DNA of 64,000 bases, taken from Endomicrobium sp. (GTDB lineage Bacteria; Elusimicrobiota; Endomicrobiia; Endomicrobiales; Endomicrobiaceae). This document shows, piece after piece, positions 10,201-20,926 of the stretch (position 1 is its first letter; every line of letters begins with the position of its first letter). The stretch covers positions 1 through 64,000 of the forward strand of contig JAITTL010000020.1 of NCBI GenBank assembly GCA_031286985.1, written 5' to 3'. The notes under the pieces are model-generated. The model saw nothing but the letters and a program-made list of their open reading frames with translations, was not told the DNA's origin and ran no database searches. The position numbers were made by a program, and so were the translations under genes.

Positions 10201-11843
10201 GAATAGTCAATGAGAGCAAAACGCTTAATATTTATCTCTTTTGAGTCTGCATTAGCATTCACCTCAATCTTTTTAAATTTACTACCACATATCGTACCAT
10301 CAAAAATCTTAATATCAAGTGCTGTTAGCAAATCTTGTTCATATTTTACATGTCCATTCAATAAGCCAGAAATATTATGATTAAAATATTTATTTGCAAT
10401 GCCAACTCCAACAAATTTTAACTCTGTTGAAATTATTTTTCCATTTTTGATAACAGCATTTAAAGAAATTATATCGCCATCTTTACCAACATCTAATATA
10501 TACGTACCGTTATTTCGCGTTAAAGTTCCAGTTATATCTGCATTGTTTACATCTGACAAATTTAAATCTTTAATTTTGAAATCAATCCGTCCTAAAGCTT
10601 TATCTAAAAATCCGGAAACACTTATAGTTCCTCTATCGCCTTTTGCAACCAAAGGGATTAAAAAAATATCGGAAACATGAATATCCTTCATATCAACTAA
10701 AATTTTACCTGTTTCGGTATTACCACTAATAACACCTACTATTTTATTTTTAATGATAAAATTAGCTTTGTATTGGTGGCCGTCATCTGTATATATAATA
10801 TCTATCTTTTTACCGGTTTTGGGCGTGGAAGATACGTTATAATTATTCTTGTCTTTTCTACGCAACAATCTTAGATTTCCACAGTCAAAACCATAAATCG
10901 CTAATTCAGTTATATCCAATTCTACATTGGCAACATCATTATATTGTCCTTTAAAATTTAATTTAACTGTTCCTGAAATATTTCTATGGATTTTTGAAAT
11001 GTCAATGTTGGACTTAGCCTCTATCACACCATCGGATGCATAATTAAGTTTAAAATTGCCAAACATTCCCGTTAGATTTACGTTACTGTTTTCTGCAGTT
11101 CTCGAAAAAAAACAAGAAGAAGTGTTTAAATTGAACCCGTTGTATAGAAATTTTTCAATCACAACATTTTGAATAACATCTAGCGATGAAAAATCTATTG
11201 TTCCTTCTGAACGTAAATACATGTCCACTTTATTTTTTGCAACAAAAACGGATGAGGTATTAAAAATATTTTTTGTTTTTCTTTCAAATTGTGAACTGAA
11301 TTTTATTGGAATATTTGATGCATGCATAACAGAATTAATGATAATTTTGTCATGATTGGCCAGTATGTCCACATCTGCAATTTTTAAAAACTTTGAATTC
11401 TTAACAGCCACACACTCATCTACGCAAATTACAATTCCATGTTTAGGAAGTTTGGCAAAAAAATTACCTCTACTTAATATGAGATTATTACGTTTATTAC
11501 CAGCATCTTTGTCTAAATAGATTTTAAGTTTTGAAATGTTTACTTTACTTATAAAATCAGACGAAGAAGTCATGAACATAAGTAATCTTAATGGTGTTGT
11601 TTTAAACGTAATTTTATTAGCTTCAATTATTCCATTTATTTTCAAATTTTTTAAAGTTAAACCGAAAGGTACTATACATAATTTTTCAAAAGTTACTTCA
11701 TAACCTGTTTTAGCGCAAAGATATCTGTGAACGATATGTCCTAACGTATGCGTTTTTGCGCAATATCCATAAATCAGAACAATTGAAGTGACAAGAACAT
11801 ATATGGTATATCTTGAGAATCTGCGCATAGCTTGTGCCTTCAA
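7242..11843 (-). CDS. TamB/DUF490 (AsmA-like) family protein
   Basis: 1533 aa; N-terminal TM segment, long repetitive beta-rich body, C-terminal DUF490-like region. Confidence 0.8.
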   Translation of the reverse strand: MKAQAMRRFSRYTIYVLVTSIVLIYGYCAKTHTLGHIVHRYLCAKTGYEVTFEKLCIVPFGLTLKNLKINGIIEANKITFKTTPLRLLMFMTSSSDFISKVNISKLKIYLDKDAGNKRNNLILSRGNFFAKLPKHGIVICVDECVAVKNSKFLKIADVDILANHDKIIINSVMHASNIPIKFSSQFERKTKNIFNTSSVFVAKNKVDMYLRSEGTIDFSSLDVIQNVVIEKFLYNGFNLNTSSCFFSRTAENSNVNLTGMFGNFKLNYASDGVIEAKSNIDISKIHRNISGTVKLNFKGQYNDVANVELDITELAIYGFDCGNLRLLRRKDKNNYNVSSTPKTGKKIDIIYTDDGHQYKANFIIKNKIVGVISGNTETGKILVDMKDIHVSDIFLIPLVAKGDRGTISVSGFLDKALGRIDFKIKDLNLSDVNNADITGTLTRNNGTYILDVGKDGDIISLNAVIKNGKIISTELKFVGVGIANKYFNHNISGLLNGHVKYEQDLLTALDIKIFDGTICGSKFKKIEVNANADSKEINIKRFALIDYSGKVAVDMAGKFYLKDKNSTSSFYIDMNGININGVTLNGSVKFKGRLIGHNNIEGSINGSGITVAGVSLGNISADAVISNEKLEIFNVKSDTCVGASLLAKFKENKLSGYFEFKNVNICGIYPNVSGFLNFLVKFSGKLSDPDIEITASTINGKYLSKPFFISSELEYKNGIVNVNKVMFLVDETKIEAKGQYYKEGKFFFKISDLTENSINTFFNFKIPLKGNISSEGFLKVKNEKQRLKMFLTAETVYIENMKLNEVESDIEVSDNKITVSNASARILDSKIELDNGYFNIKDGKYGLNLSLINVHAGVVDIFGNVCLSGNVSSGQKGKFIYRGTVSLNNLWINKHKLSSCFDYVIKDKTLEFHKKVDTVDQYNFSGVVAFGDRISVKKLNISKDKVFLNLFADFSNGFINVGVDGSNINGRYITDILNLSPILIGNINISANLSGNVSNPRGNMSLTSTNGFFSKIPYDNLDVKVDYSNNFVHIKELSLFKRNEIHAFAHGKFPLWFDQTLSNEMKKKFVNISYEINDYKLRILEHLSGKYIWANAGKMFFKGSITGTCEKLDNDGQLSVTGGSFKFKDYFNKIKDVFVKISLVKNLAKIDKFNFRSGSGKVNVSGQLKLENFGCSGFDIRVATGEKGIPLRIPQLPISTFMILNSVLKNYSSGEPSFDIKIQGTPASPKISGRVVLNNTHFTFPGRPGNGSSLIHDNIELDLELATSKNTKFENYFFSALIDGSLSIKGYYDHPNVRGVVTTSDGKLINHFGVKFNVPMAKLEVVDDNKIYITAEYEKLVSSSKDKEPSIFIKRCKISELYDLISVSGQNVRQKNTNIGVENKLQKSTDKTLDGQSGLLNAVDKHFATPFVKTFVQKMGFNFFIDDFNFFIDDSDKNDNNKTDRSLLGFLSKANYSFEKNLMDRIAVGCSFSCAFNSGSIDVKFKLAENLFLVCGYNISKGNRDLDNSVISDKTTNDKTSYPKIAIQYSGRF

Positions 11844-11925
11844 CCTTATTTACAAAATACCACTACGAACTTACACTTACAAACTAAATTACTGATAATT
11901 CCAGTAATAAAAACTTATTGCCACT

Positions 11926-12798
11926 TCATTTGATTGGGGTGCCAGTTGATCTTGTAAGATTTTTAAACTCTTTCATGAGCTCTAATGTTATATTACCAGG
12001 CTTTCCATCAGCAATTTGTCTTGAATCAACAGCTATCACAGGTATTATTTCAGCAGCAGTCCCGGTTAAAAAACACTCAGCAGCTGTGTAAACATCATAT
12101 GTACTGATCCGTTCTTCCTTTACAGTAAGCTTTAATTTATTTCTTGCAATTTCCATAACGGCATCTCTTGTTATCCCTATCAACGCACCATCCGTAGAGG
12201 AGGGAGTATAAAGAATTCCTTTTTTTACTAAAAAAATATTATCTCCTGAACATTCAACAACATATCCCTCAGCATTTAACATTACAGCTTCCATGGCACC
12301 GCTTTTTATAGCTTGCATTCGTGCAAGTACATTATTTAAATAATTGAGAGACTTAATATTGGGACTCAAAGAATCTTGTCTTATTTTTCTAGTTGAAACA
12401 GTAACAACTTCCATACCTTTATCGTAAGATTCTTCCGGATATAGAGAAATGTGATCTGCAATAATTATTATAGATGGAACACATCCTTTTGGACTAAGCC
12501 CTAAACTTCCGGATCCTCTTGTAACTATAAGCCTTATGTATGCATCTAAAAATTTGTTTACTATAAGAGTTTTAATAACGGCTTTTTCCATTTCTTTTTG
12601 CCCAATAGAAATTGTAAGATTAATAGCTTTTGCTGAAGACCACAGTCTCTCCAAATGCTCTTTTAGTCTAAAAATTCTTCCATTATATGCTCTTATTCCC
12701 TCAAAAACACCATCTCCGTAAAGTAACCCATGGTCAAACACAGAAATTTTTGCATCTTCCTTTTCAACAAAAATTCCATCAAGATAAATTTTCATCAA
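11926..12798 (-). CDS. ilvE: Branched-chain amino acid aminotransferase (class IV PLP)
   Basis: DHGLLYGDGVFEGIRAYNGRIFRLKEHLERL, SLNYLNNVLA, GDNIFLVKKG. Confidence 0.9.
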   Translation of the reverse strand: MMKIYLDGIFVEKEDAKISVFDHGLLYGDGVFEGIRAYNGRIFRLKEHLERLWSSAKAINLTISIGQKEMEKAVIKTLIVNKFLDAYIRLIVTRGSGSLGLSPKGCVPSIIIIADHISLYPEESYDKGMEVVTVSTRKIRQDSLSPNIKSLNYLNNVLARMQAIKSGAMEAVMLNAEGYVVECSGDNIFLVKKGILYTPSSTDGALIGITRDAVMEIARNKLKLTVKEERISTYDVYTAAECFLTGTAAEIIPVIAVDSRQIADGKPGNITLELMKEFKNLTRSTGTPIK

Positions 12799-12832
12799 GC
12801 TCTCCTATATCAGGATTTTAACAAATTTGCAC

Positions 12833-13498
12833 CTACTCATATACTATTTCCCCTTCTCTCATTTTTATCACCTTGTCTGCTACAGCAGAAATCGACTCAT
12901 TATGTGTAACAAAAATAAGCGTCGTCCCCAATTCTGCAACAATTTTAAATAACAATTTCTCTACCTCCAAACCAGTAAATTTATCGAGATGACCAGTTGG
13001 CTCGTCTGCAAAAATTATCTGAGGATCATTTATTAATGCTCTCGCAAGAGCAACTCTTTGCTGTTGGCCACCTGAAAGTTCGTTTGGAAAATAATCCTGT
13101 CTATTTAAAAGTCCAACTCTATCTAAAATGCTTTTAGCTTGATTTAATTTTTGATTCTTTTGAGCCCACACAGGGATGAGAATATTTTCCAAAACTGTAA
13201 AATCACTCATAAGGTAATGAAACTGAAAAATAAAACCTATACTTCTTTTCCTCATGTCACATAAATATTTGTCATCTTTTGAAAAACAATCAACCCCATT
13301 TATATAAACGTTACCAAACGTAGGTCTATCCATAAGACCTAAAATGTGAATCAAAGAACTTTTACCAATACCTGATGGACCGGTTATAGCTATTTTCTGA
13401 CCAGATGTTATATTCAATTGTACATCTTTGAACACCTCAACATCATGATGCCCTTTTTTTATATAACTCTTACATAAATTCTCAGTTATTATGTTCAT
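12833..13498 (-). CDS. lolD: LolD-like ABC transporter ATP-binding protein
   Basis: Walker A GPSGIGKS, LSGGQQQRVALARAL signature; adjacent to LolC/E permease. Confidence 0.85.
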   Translation of the reverse strand: MNIITENLCKSYIKKGHHDVEVFKDVQLNITSGQKIAITGPSGIGKSSLIHILGLMDRPTFGNVYINGVDCFSKDDKYLCDMRKRSIGFIFQFHYLMSDFTVLENILIPVWAQKNQKLNQAKSILDRVGLLNRQDYFPNELSGGQQQRVALARALINDPQIIFADEPTGHLDKFTGLEVEKLLFKIVAELGTTLIFVTHNESISAVADKVIKMREGEIVYE

Positions 13499-13572
13499 AC
13501 GAATTTGCCTATATTAAACTCTGTTTATTATCCATGGGACACATTCATGAATCTTCATTTTCATTTCGTATG

Positions 13573-14802
13573 TCATCCACATCTCATTACCTCAAGAGGA
13601 TTTAGTTTTGAAATTTGATATGCAGGATAAGTCGCAGCTATTACTGTAATCATAAACGCGCTTACAGCAACTATCAATATATCTGACGGAATTATTGCCA
13701 CAGACAGCTTATCTACATAATACATACCTTTTGGCAACTTAAATATATTGAAATATTTCAATGAAAAACTTACACAAAGTCCCGATATAATCCCTAAAAT
13801 GGTCCCAATCAACCCTACAATGAGTCCTTCAAAAAAAAATAGTTTTGAAATTGAAAACCTCGAAAATCCCATTGCAGACATTATGCCTATTTCTTTTGAC
13901 TTTTTGACACTTGAAAGCAAAAGGTTGGAAATAATGTTAAATGCAGCAACAATTACTATAAGCCCTAAGACCAGAAACATCATTATTTTTTCAAGTTTAA
14001 TAGCAGAAAAAAGATTTTTATTCATCTCTATCCATGTTCTTGTCATATAAAAATAAGATACACCTTTTTGTAATTGTTCCGCTGTCATAGAAACTTTGTC
14101 AAAGTTATCTGTATGTATATCAAGTCCTGTTACTTCATCTTGCATTGAAAACAGCGTCTGCCCTTCTTTTAAATCAATAAAACCAACAGTAGAATCAAAA
14201 TCATACATTCCTGATTCAATCAAAGCCGAAATATTGAATTTATACATTTTAGGGATAGTTCCAAAATTTTCAGGAAACATTAAAATTATCTTATCACCTG
14301 CACTTACAGAAATATTTTTTGCAAGCTCACTTCCAATGATTATTGATCTTTCACCAATTTTTTTGTTGTCAAACTTTATATCTGAAACTGTTATTTGTTT
14401 TGAAAAATTAAGGACCTTATCTTCTTTTTCATAATCTATAGCTTTTATCACTATACCCGTTTGGGATACTTCATCCATTCCTCTAACAATTCCTTGTCTA
14501 TATATAAACGGAGAAACACTTACGACATGTTCATTATTTTTTATTTTGTCTTCAATCGAAACATAATTCTTAAATGATTCCCTATCAATTCTTGTAAGCA
14601 CTATATGCGGCTGTATGCCCAAAATTTTATCTCTTACATCATTTTGAAATCCACTCATTACAGCAAGTGTTATAACTAAAGCTGCTACACCTAAAGCGAT
14701 ACCACCTACTGAAATAAAAGTAGTAAGCAAGGAAAAAGAACCTTTTTTTCTAGCCTTTATATACCTTATCGCTATAAAAAGTTCAACGGGTAATGTGATC
14801 AT
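13573..14802 (-). CDS. lolC: LolC/E-like ABC transporter permease
   Basis: N-terminal FIAIRYIKARKKGSFSLLTTFISVGGIALGVAALVITLAVMSGF, C-terminal FtsX domain, PLEVMR end. Confidence 0.87.
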   Translation of the reverse strand: MITLPVELFIAIRYIKARKKGSFSLLTTFISVGGIALGVAALVITLAVMSGFQNDVRDKILGIQPHIVLTRIDRESFKNYVSIEDKIKNNEHVVSVSPFIYRQGIVRGMDEVSQTGIVIKAIDYEKEDKVLNFSKQITVSDIKFDNKKIGERSIIIGSELAKNISVSAGDKIILMFPENFGTIPKMYKFNISALIESGMYDFDSTVGFIDLKEGQTLFSMQDEVTGLDIHTDNFDKVSMTAEQLQKGVSYFYMTRTWIEMNKNLFSAIKLEKIMMFLVLGLIVIVAAFNIISNLLLSSVKKSKEIGIMSAMGFSRFSISKLFFFEGLIVGLIGTILGIISGLCVSFSLKYFNIFKLPKGMYYVDKLSVAIIPSDILIVAVSAFMITVIAATYPAYQISKLNPLEVMRCG

Positions 14803-14808
14803 AAAGAT

Positions 14809-16275
14809 TTATTCGTGTCTCATTGCCGGGAAGGTTATTACTTCTTTGATTGAACTTACTTCTGTTAAAATCATAACAAGTCTATCTATTCCTATACCTA
14901 AACCGCCTGTTGGGGGAAGGCCTTGTTCAAGAGCAAAAATAAAATCTTCATCGTACGGCATAACTTCATCATCTCCTTTCTTTTTTGCTTCCATTTGCTG
15001 TGTAAACCTCTTTTTTTGTAGTTCCGGATCATTAAGCTCCGAATAGGCGTTTCCTATCTCCATTCCATTCATGTAAAGCTCAAATCGTTCTGCTATTTCG
15101 GGTTGATCAAACTTAACTTTTGAAAGAGGTGAATATACAGCTGGAGGATCAATGACAAAAGTGGGATTTTTCAAATTTGGTACAATTTTTTCATCAAAAA
15201 GCTGATCTAAAATTTTCTTTTCAGTAGCATTTTTAGGCAAATCAAGATTTAAATGTTTTACTTTATTCAACATTTCCCCGCTTTCGACATATGGCAATAA
15301 GTCAAGATCTGTATACTCTTTTATTAGATCAAACATTTTAGCTCTTCTAAATTTTAAATTCGCGGTATATCCAACCTTTTCAGCAGCAGTTTTTATCAAT
15401 ATCTCCGTAAGATCCATCATATCGTTATAATCAGCATATGCTTGATATAGTTCCATCATAGTAAATTCTGGATTGTGGTTTTTATCTATCCCTTCATTTC
15501 TAAAATTTCTTCCTATTTCAAACACCCTATCCATCCCTCCAACAACGAGACGTTTTAAAAAAAGCTCTGGTGCAATTCTTAAGAACAAATCCATATCTAA
15601 AACATTATGATGCGTTACAAATGGCTTTGCGTTCGCTCCACCGGCAACGGACTGCAATACAGGAGTTTCTACTTCCACAAATCCAAGATCTTCAAGCTTT
15701 CGCCTGATGGCTGAGACGATCATACTTCTTTTTATAAAAACATCTTTTATGGAACTGTTTGCTATTAGATCCAAATACCTTTGTCTGTATCTTGTTTCTG
15801 TATCTTTAAGACCATGCCATTTCTCAGGAAGAGGCCTAAATGCTTTTGTGAGCATAGTCCACTCTTCAACCATTATGCTTAATTCATTCGTTTTTGTCCT
15901 AAAAGGTATGCCATCAACAGCAATAATATCGGATGTGTCAACCATATTTTTGAAAAATTTATACTGCTCCGCTCCTATTTTATCTTCACGAACATATACT
16001 TGAATTTTTGCATATCCATCTCTTATATCCAAAAAAGCAGCGCGTCCCATATTTCTATAAGTCATAACCCTCCCAGCTGCCTTGACTTTCACATTCGAAA
16101 CCTGCTCTTTCTCAAGAGCAATAAACTCTTTTTGAATATCTGCATTGTTTCTGTCTATAGCATATTTTGCAGGATATGGATTTATTCCAAAATTTACAAA
16201 ATCTTTTGCTTTTTGTTTTCTTTGCTGAATTATTTGTTCTATAGGAACCTGTTGTTCTTTGTCTCTTTTTTCCAT
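14809..16275 (-). CDS. lysS: Lysyl-tRNA synthetase, class II
   Basis: [37 protein letters not shown] motifs; internal start MEKRDKEQQ preferred. Confidence 0.95.
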   Translation of the reverse strand: MEKRDKEQQVPIEQIIQQRKQKAKDFVNFGINPYPAKYAIDRNNADIQKEFIALEKEQVSNVKVKAAGRVMTYRNMGRAAFLDIRDGYAKIQVYVREDKIGAEQYKFFKNMVDTSDIIAVDGIPFRTKTNELSIMVEEWTMLTKAFRPLPEKWHGLKDTETRYRQRYLDLIANSSIKDVFIKRSMIVSAIRRKLEDLGFVEVETPVLQSVAGGANAKPFVTHHNVLDMDLFLRIAPELFLKRLVVGGMDRVFEIGRNFRNEGIDKNHNPEFTMMELYQAYADYNDMMDLTEILIKTAAEKVGYTANLKFRRAKMFDLIKEYTDLDLLPYVESGEMLNKVKHLNLDLPKNATEKKILDQLFDEKIVPNLKNPTFVIDPPAVYSPLSKVKFDQPEIAERFELYMNGMEIGNAYSELNDPELQKKRFTQQMEAKKKGDDEVMPYDEDFIFALEQGLPPTGGLGIGIDRLVMILTEVSSIKEVITFPAMRHE

Positions 16276-16559
16276 TCCTCTACACTCACCCATCCATTTA
16301 AATTTATCACCATAACTAATTTGTTAAAATACCTACGTCTATATCTTTTTGAAATTTTTTCCACTTTCGACACACTTTCTACACAAAACAACAACGTGAT
16401 ACAGGTCCTCGATTGTATAATTTTTAGAAAATTCAGTCAAAATCGCGCAGGGTTATAATACACTGCAACAGGTATCGTGTTCTGGTAACAGCCACTTGTG
16501 TATCCTTTACATATGTATGGATTTGTAAAAAAACAATTGCAATTTAATTTTATAGCTTT

Positions 16560-17600
16560 CTAAAAAGAGCCATGCACCTTTGACTCTAACGGCTTTATCC
16601 TTATGATTGTTCCTACAATTTTGTTATTGTCATTAATTGAAACTGCCATAACGGAACAATTCCCTATGCGATCTTCAATTTCTTTTCTTTTATTTTCATT
16701 GGCTTTTGTTACAATTTGTATCAATTCCGAACTTTTTGCCTCCTCGAATATATGGCAACCTTTTTTATAGTTTTCTTTCAAAATATTTCCTATATTATCA
16801 TAAGCATAGACGATCTCATTTAGTGAATTCAAGATTATGAATGATTCATTATCTCGGATTGAAGTTTTTTGCAAATACTCTATAATTTTACTCAAACTTT
16901 CGTTATGTTCATTGAGTATTTTCATTCTTTTCGTAATTTTATCTCTTTCACTGGTAAAAATATCGGTAATTTCATTATATTTACCATCTGTTATATTTTC
17001 TAAAGCCTGGTTTTCTAAGATCTTCTTTGTTCTATTAAACGGTGTCAGTATAAGAAGTTTCGAAAAAAAGTAAAAAACCGTTACGATAATGAGCGAGCTT
17101 GACAAAGCGATTGTATGATATTTGATTCTCCAATATTTTGAAGTTTCTTTTGCTCTTTGCATGTTAATTGTGCAAAACAGTGCACAGTTATTTATAAGGG
17201 GTTTTGAAAACAGTAAAGATTCTTTACCAGGCATTTGTTGCAAGAATTCAGTTTTATGTTTTATTGCGTTATTATAAATATCGGCATTTTTTTCTGTGGT
17301 CCATTCGTTTACATCATTGTGTATAATCACTTTACAGGTTTCATCAAGAATAAAACATGAAGTAATATTTTCAATTTTTATTATGGATTCAATGTTCGAA
17401 AGAAGACTTATATCATCTAAGTTTAAAATATCTTCGTTAAGGTATGGAGCTATTGCTTTTATGCTGGATTTAGCTTTTTCCACTAACAGGGTTTGAAGGT
17501 CTTGGGATTTATTTTTCGAGATTAGTTCGGTTATAGGGTAGAACAGCCCACATATGAAAAGTAATAAGAAAATCGACAAAAGGGCGATATTTTTCTTCAT
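16560..17600 (-). CDS. Membrane sensor-like protein: TM-periplasmic-TM-PAS-like, no recognisable output domain
   Basis: Two TM segments (N-terminal and ~aa 165-190), C-terminal PAS-like region (ESFIILNSLNEIVYAYDNIGNIL), stops at GSF. Confidence 0.65.
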   Translation of the reverse strand: MKKNIALLSIFLLLFICGLFYPITELISKNKSQDLQTLLVEKAKSSIKAIAPYLNEDILNLDDISLLSNIESIIKIENITSCFILDETCKVIIHNDVNEWTTEKNADIYNNAIKHKTEFLQQMPGKESLLFSKPLINNCALFCTINMQRAKETSKYWRIKYHTIALSSSLIIVTVFYFFSKLLILTPFNRTKKILENQALENITDGKYNEITDIFTSERDKITKRMKILNEHNESLSKIIEYLQKTSIRDNESFIILNSLNEIVYAYDNIGNILKENYKKGCHIFEEAKSSELIQIVTKANENKRKEIEDRIGNCSVMAVSINDNNKIVGTIIRIKPLESKVHGSF

Positions 17601-17665
17601 GCGTTATTGTAGCATAAACTTCTAACAACTCTTCTATTGTCATAAGGAGCAAATGTAATAAAGAT

Positions 17666-17989
17666 ATGAAAAATATAAAATTGGGTATAAATGTAATTAA
17701 GGCGAACACATTTTGGGAAAGATTTTGGGGTTTTATGTTTAAAAGGGATGCCAATTATGCAATTTTTTTTAACAATTGTAGATCAGTGCATACTTTTTTC
17801 GTACTATTTAATCTAGATATTATTTATTTAGATAAAGAAAATAACGTTGTAAAAATTATAAAATCGTTAAAACCTTTTAGGATAACGTTACCAGTACAAA
17901 ATTCAGTTTCAATTATTGAAATCCCTTCAAAAATGGTTAATATTGAAAAGGTATTGCTGTGTGAAAAATTTGACTTGGATTTCAAATAA
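17666..17989 (+). CDS. DUF192 family protein
   Basis: FWERFWGFMF...NCRSVHTFFVLFNLDIIYLDKENNVVKI resembles the DUF192 core. Confidence 0.75.
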   Translation: MKNIKLGINVIKANTFWERFWGFMFKRDANYAIFFNNCRSVHTFFVLFNLDIIYLDKENNVVKIIKSLKPFRITLPVQNSVSIIEIPSKMVNIEKVLLCEKFDLDFK

Positions 17990-18379
17990 AGACAAAACAC
18001 TGTTTTTTCAAAAACTAAAATACGTATTTGGACTTTTATGATAACAATAAAACAAATAGCCCCCTTTCCAATCAATGGATAAAACAGTAAAATATAAATT
18101 GTGGACAAGTTAGTAATGATAGTAGCAGAGAATGTTATATGCCGGTTAAAGAGGTTTAAGATAGTACCAGATAAGATATACAGAAACAAAAGAAAGCGTT
18201 TTGGATTAAGATTCAATTTGAAAACAGGAATGTATAATTTTGCACTTTCAGTAATGTTTGATTTGTTGTAACATCCAAAAGATACAAAAAAGTCCTAATT
18301 TTACTGCACCTTTACTTTATGCTACAATTGGGTCGGTTGCCACGTTTAGGAGCCCAACATATTATGGGTCATCAACATC

Positions 18380-18464
18380 GCCGGGGTGGTGGAATGGCAG
18401 ACACGTGAGACTCAAAATCTCAAGTTGCTTAGGTGACGTGCGGGTTCAAGTCCCGCCCTCGGCA
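18380..18464 (+). tRNA. tRNA-Leu(CAA)
   Basis: Cloverleaf with long variable arm; anticodon loop CTCAAAA; acceptor GCCGGGG/CCTCGGC. Confidence 0.95.
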
Positions 18465-18506
18465 TTTACTGCTGTAGAGCGCGGTGTTTATAAGTTTCGG
18501 AATGAC

Positions 18507-19106
18507 CTATTCTTTGGTATCTAAGTAAGAACGTATCCGAAACGGCACACCTATTTCGTTTGCGATGGTTTTGACGTTAGAAACATCAAATTCTGGAAGT
18601 TCAACAGCTGTTATTATAACTTTCGGGATGTGTTTTTTTGCTTCTTTAGCAAACTTTAATACTTCATCAAAAGATTTTTCACCAAACATAGGACGATTTA
18701 GTTCATTGTGTTCTTTAGGATTTGAACCATTCAAACTTATTGAAATGATATCGACAAGTCCTTTTAATTCTGGCAAAACATTTTTACCATGATAGCGATT
18801 TGCTAAACCAGCAGTATTAATTCTTACCTTACCATCGTGTTCCTTTATCCATTTTGAAATTTCTTTAACAGCTTCTATATTGACTAAAGAGTCGCCAAAT
18901 CCACAAAAAACAATTTCATTGTATTTTTTAGGGTCTCCTATAGATTCTATCACCTCTTGGCATGATGGTTCTTTTTTCAGTTTTAAATCGTTATCATTAA
19001 ATTTGTTAGCCCACTTATGTTTTATGCAATACGGACAGGCCATCATACACTTGTTTGTTATATTTAAATACAAATTATCTCCAAAAACATAAGAAATAGT
19101 ATCCAT
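18507..19106 (-). CDS. TatD-associated-type radical SAM protein
   Basis: NITNKCMMACPYCIKHK CxxxCxxC motif; VFCGFGDSL; ~200 aa. Confidence 0.82.
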   Translation of the reverse strand: MDTISYVFGDNLYLNITNKCMMACPYCIKHKWANKFNDNDLKLKKEPSCQEVIESIGDPKKYNEIVFCGFGDSLVNIEAVKEISKWIKEHDGKVRINTAGLANRYHGKNVLPELKGLVDIISISLNGSNPKEHNELNRPMFGEKSFDEVLKFAKEAKKHIPKVIITAVELPEFDVSNVKTIANEIGVPFRIRSYLDTKE

Positions 19107-19410
19107 CTAATTCCCCTTTTATAAAATATCATACCGGTTTTGGGAACACAAACAACATATATACACAATAAAAGAAGGTCAAAACTTGGATTTAAAAAGT
19201 CGGAATAAGACTCAAAAATTTAAAAACAAAGAAAACAAAAATAAGTGAAGAAACAATGAGATGGATGAAAAACAAGTACCAACCAGGACTTAACGCAAAA
19301 AAAACACCATTGAAGAAAACATAAACAAAAATCTTTCTCTACTTTACTGATCACATTTATACTTTTTCACTCCTTTTTTTACAAAGTAACGCACAAACTA
19401 AAAATAGACT

Positions 19411-19482
19411 AGCCGAAGGCGGGAATCGAACCCGCGACCACCTCCTTACCAAGGAGGTGCTCTACCACTGAGCCACTCCGGC
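19411..19482 (-). tRNA. tRNA-Thr(GGT)
   Basis: Cloverleaf; anticodon loop TTGGTAA. Confidence 0.93.
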
Positions 19483-19528
19483 ACTACATTAAAACTTGTA
19501 AGTATCCAAAATAGACCTCAAAAAAAAG

Positions 19529-19599
19529 AGCGGGAGACGGGAATCGAACCCGTATGGCCAGCTTGGAAGGCTGGAGCACTACCACTGTGCTACTCCCGC
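19529..19599 (-). tRNA. tRNA-Gly(TCC)
   Basis: Cloverleaf; anticodon loop CTTCCAA. Confidence 0.95.
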
Positions 19600-19623
19600 A
19601 AAACATTATAATTATAATCAACT

Positions 19624-19706
19624 TGGGGGCGGATGGATTTGAACCACCGAAGGGCAAGCCCGCCAGATTTACAGTCTGGTGCATTAGACCACTCTGCCAC
19701 ACCCCC
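19624..19706 (-). tRNA. tRNA-Tyr(GTA)
   Basis: Cloverleaf with long variable arm; anticodon loop CTGTAAA. Confidence 0.95.
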
Positions 19707-20212
19707 AAATGCAGACAAACCCGTGTTAATCAAAGCAAACCAATCGCTAACAACCTTACACGAACGGTCTACGATCGTATAAAAAAATACATCTTTTGTC
19801 AAATGTCGAATTGTTGCAAGCGTCAATAGCATATTGGGCTTTTGAAGAAGGCAGAAAAGAAAGAATTAGTTCACATTTTTGACACGGTATATATCAAGGA
19901 AACAGTAGCCAACACCGCTTAACTCAAAACCGCTTCTTCCATGGACCAATCGACAGGTCGAAAAAAAATGAACAAAGCCGTTGAAGAACACCGCATAGAC
20001 AATTACAGAAAAAGTCCTGTTTAAAACATTCCAATGAGCCTTCAAGTAACTTTGATACTTTAATGATTTTTGTAAAACAAAAATAAAACAATTATAATTA
20101 CGACAAATTTCATGGGTCTTTAACACTAACAATTATTAATCGTTTGGTTTCGTCTATGGAATTCTTTAATCTAAAAAGGTTATGTGTTTAACTTTAACGC
20201 AGGAGTCCAAGT

Positions 20213-20926
20213 ATGTTTTTTTCCATAAAAGAAGCGTTTAAATTCACTTTTAAAACTGTCAAGAAGAATTTTGTTGCGGTATTTACTGTTTCAATTCTTT
20301 ACGCTGCGTGTATATTTATATTTTTTAAAATAAGGATTACCAATCGTGAACTTGCTTTAGCGATAGCAAAAGATTTGGTGCCACTAATAGCAACTTTCGT
20401 GATTATCTGTTCTCTAACAAATGTGTTTTTATATGTCTTTGATGGATCTCCGATTAAATTTAAATATTATTTCCCTGGCCTAAAAAAAATATTGAAAATT
20501 TTTGCTGTTTTGACAGTTTATTTCTGTATGTTAGGATCTTTAGTAATTTTTTTATTAGTTTTGCACCATTTCTTACACTTTTCAGTTGAAATTGACAGTT
20601 ATACAATTCTTATGATCGATTGTATCAATTGTTTAGTATCGTGCAAATATGGTTTTTTTATGATAAGGTTGCTTGAAAATGAGGAATCAGTTATAAATGC
20701 CTTAAAGTACAGTGCTAAAATAACGTTAGGTAATCGTAATAAAATATTTTGTCTTCTTTTAATGCTTGACATAATAGTAACTTTAATAACAAGATGGCTA
20801 GGCAAGTACTACTTATCGTGTGAGTGTGTATTTGCATTTTTGTTACCACTTGATATTTTAATAAAGCTTAGTGTATATAAACAACTATCATTTTTGCAAA
20901 CAGAGCGGATAAATACCGAAAAATAG
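20213..20926 (+). CDS. Hypothetical multi-pass membrane protein
   Basis: 237 aa with several hydrophobic segments; SD-like aggag upstream. Confidence 0.65.
   Translation: MFFSIKEAFKFTFKTVKKNFVAVFTVSILYAACIFIFFKIRITNRELALAIAKDLVPLIATFVIICSLTNVFLYVFDGSPIKFKYYFPGLKKILKIFAVLTVYFCMLGSLVIFLLVLHHFLHFSVEIDSYTILMIDCINCLVSCKYGFFMIRLLENEESVINALKYSAKITLGNRNKIFCLLLMLDIIVTLITRWLGKYYLSCECVFAFLLPLDILIKLSVYKQLSFLQTERINTEK

Noticed and set aside
17509-17754. 81-aa minus-strand ORF
   Set aside because: Overlaps the sensor-like gene start and the DUF192 gene on the opposite strand, which has clear family-like sequence.
17824-18216. 130-aa minus-strand ORF
   Set aside because: Mostly antisense to DUF192; AT-rich hydrophobic composition without motifs.
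18258-18524. 88-aa ORF across tRNA-Leu
   Set aside because: WWNGRHVRLKISSCLGDVRVQVPPSA is the familiar false translation of a tRNA-Leu.
19190-19330. Coding-like segment TMRWMKNKYQPGLNAKKTPLKKT
   Set aside because: Too short and A-rich to distinguish from chance; no family recognised.
19484-19832. ORFs on both strands over the Gly/Tyr tRNAs
   Set aside because: GGVAEWSNAPDCKSGGLALRWFKSIRP and related strings are false translations of tRNA genes.
19866-20132. 88-aa minus-strand ORF
   Set aside because: No RBS, no motif; intergenic.
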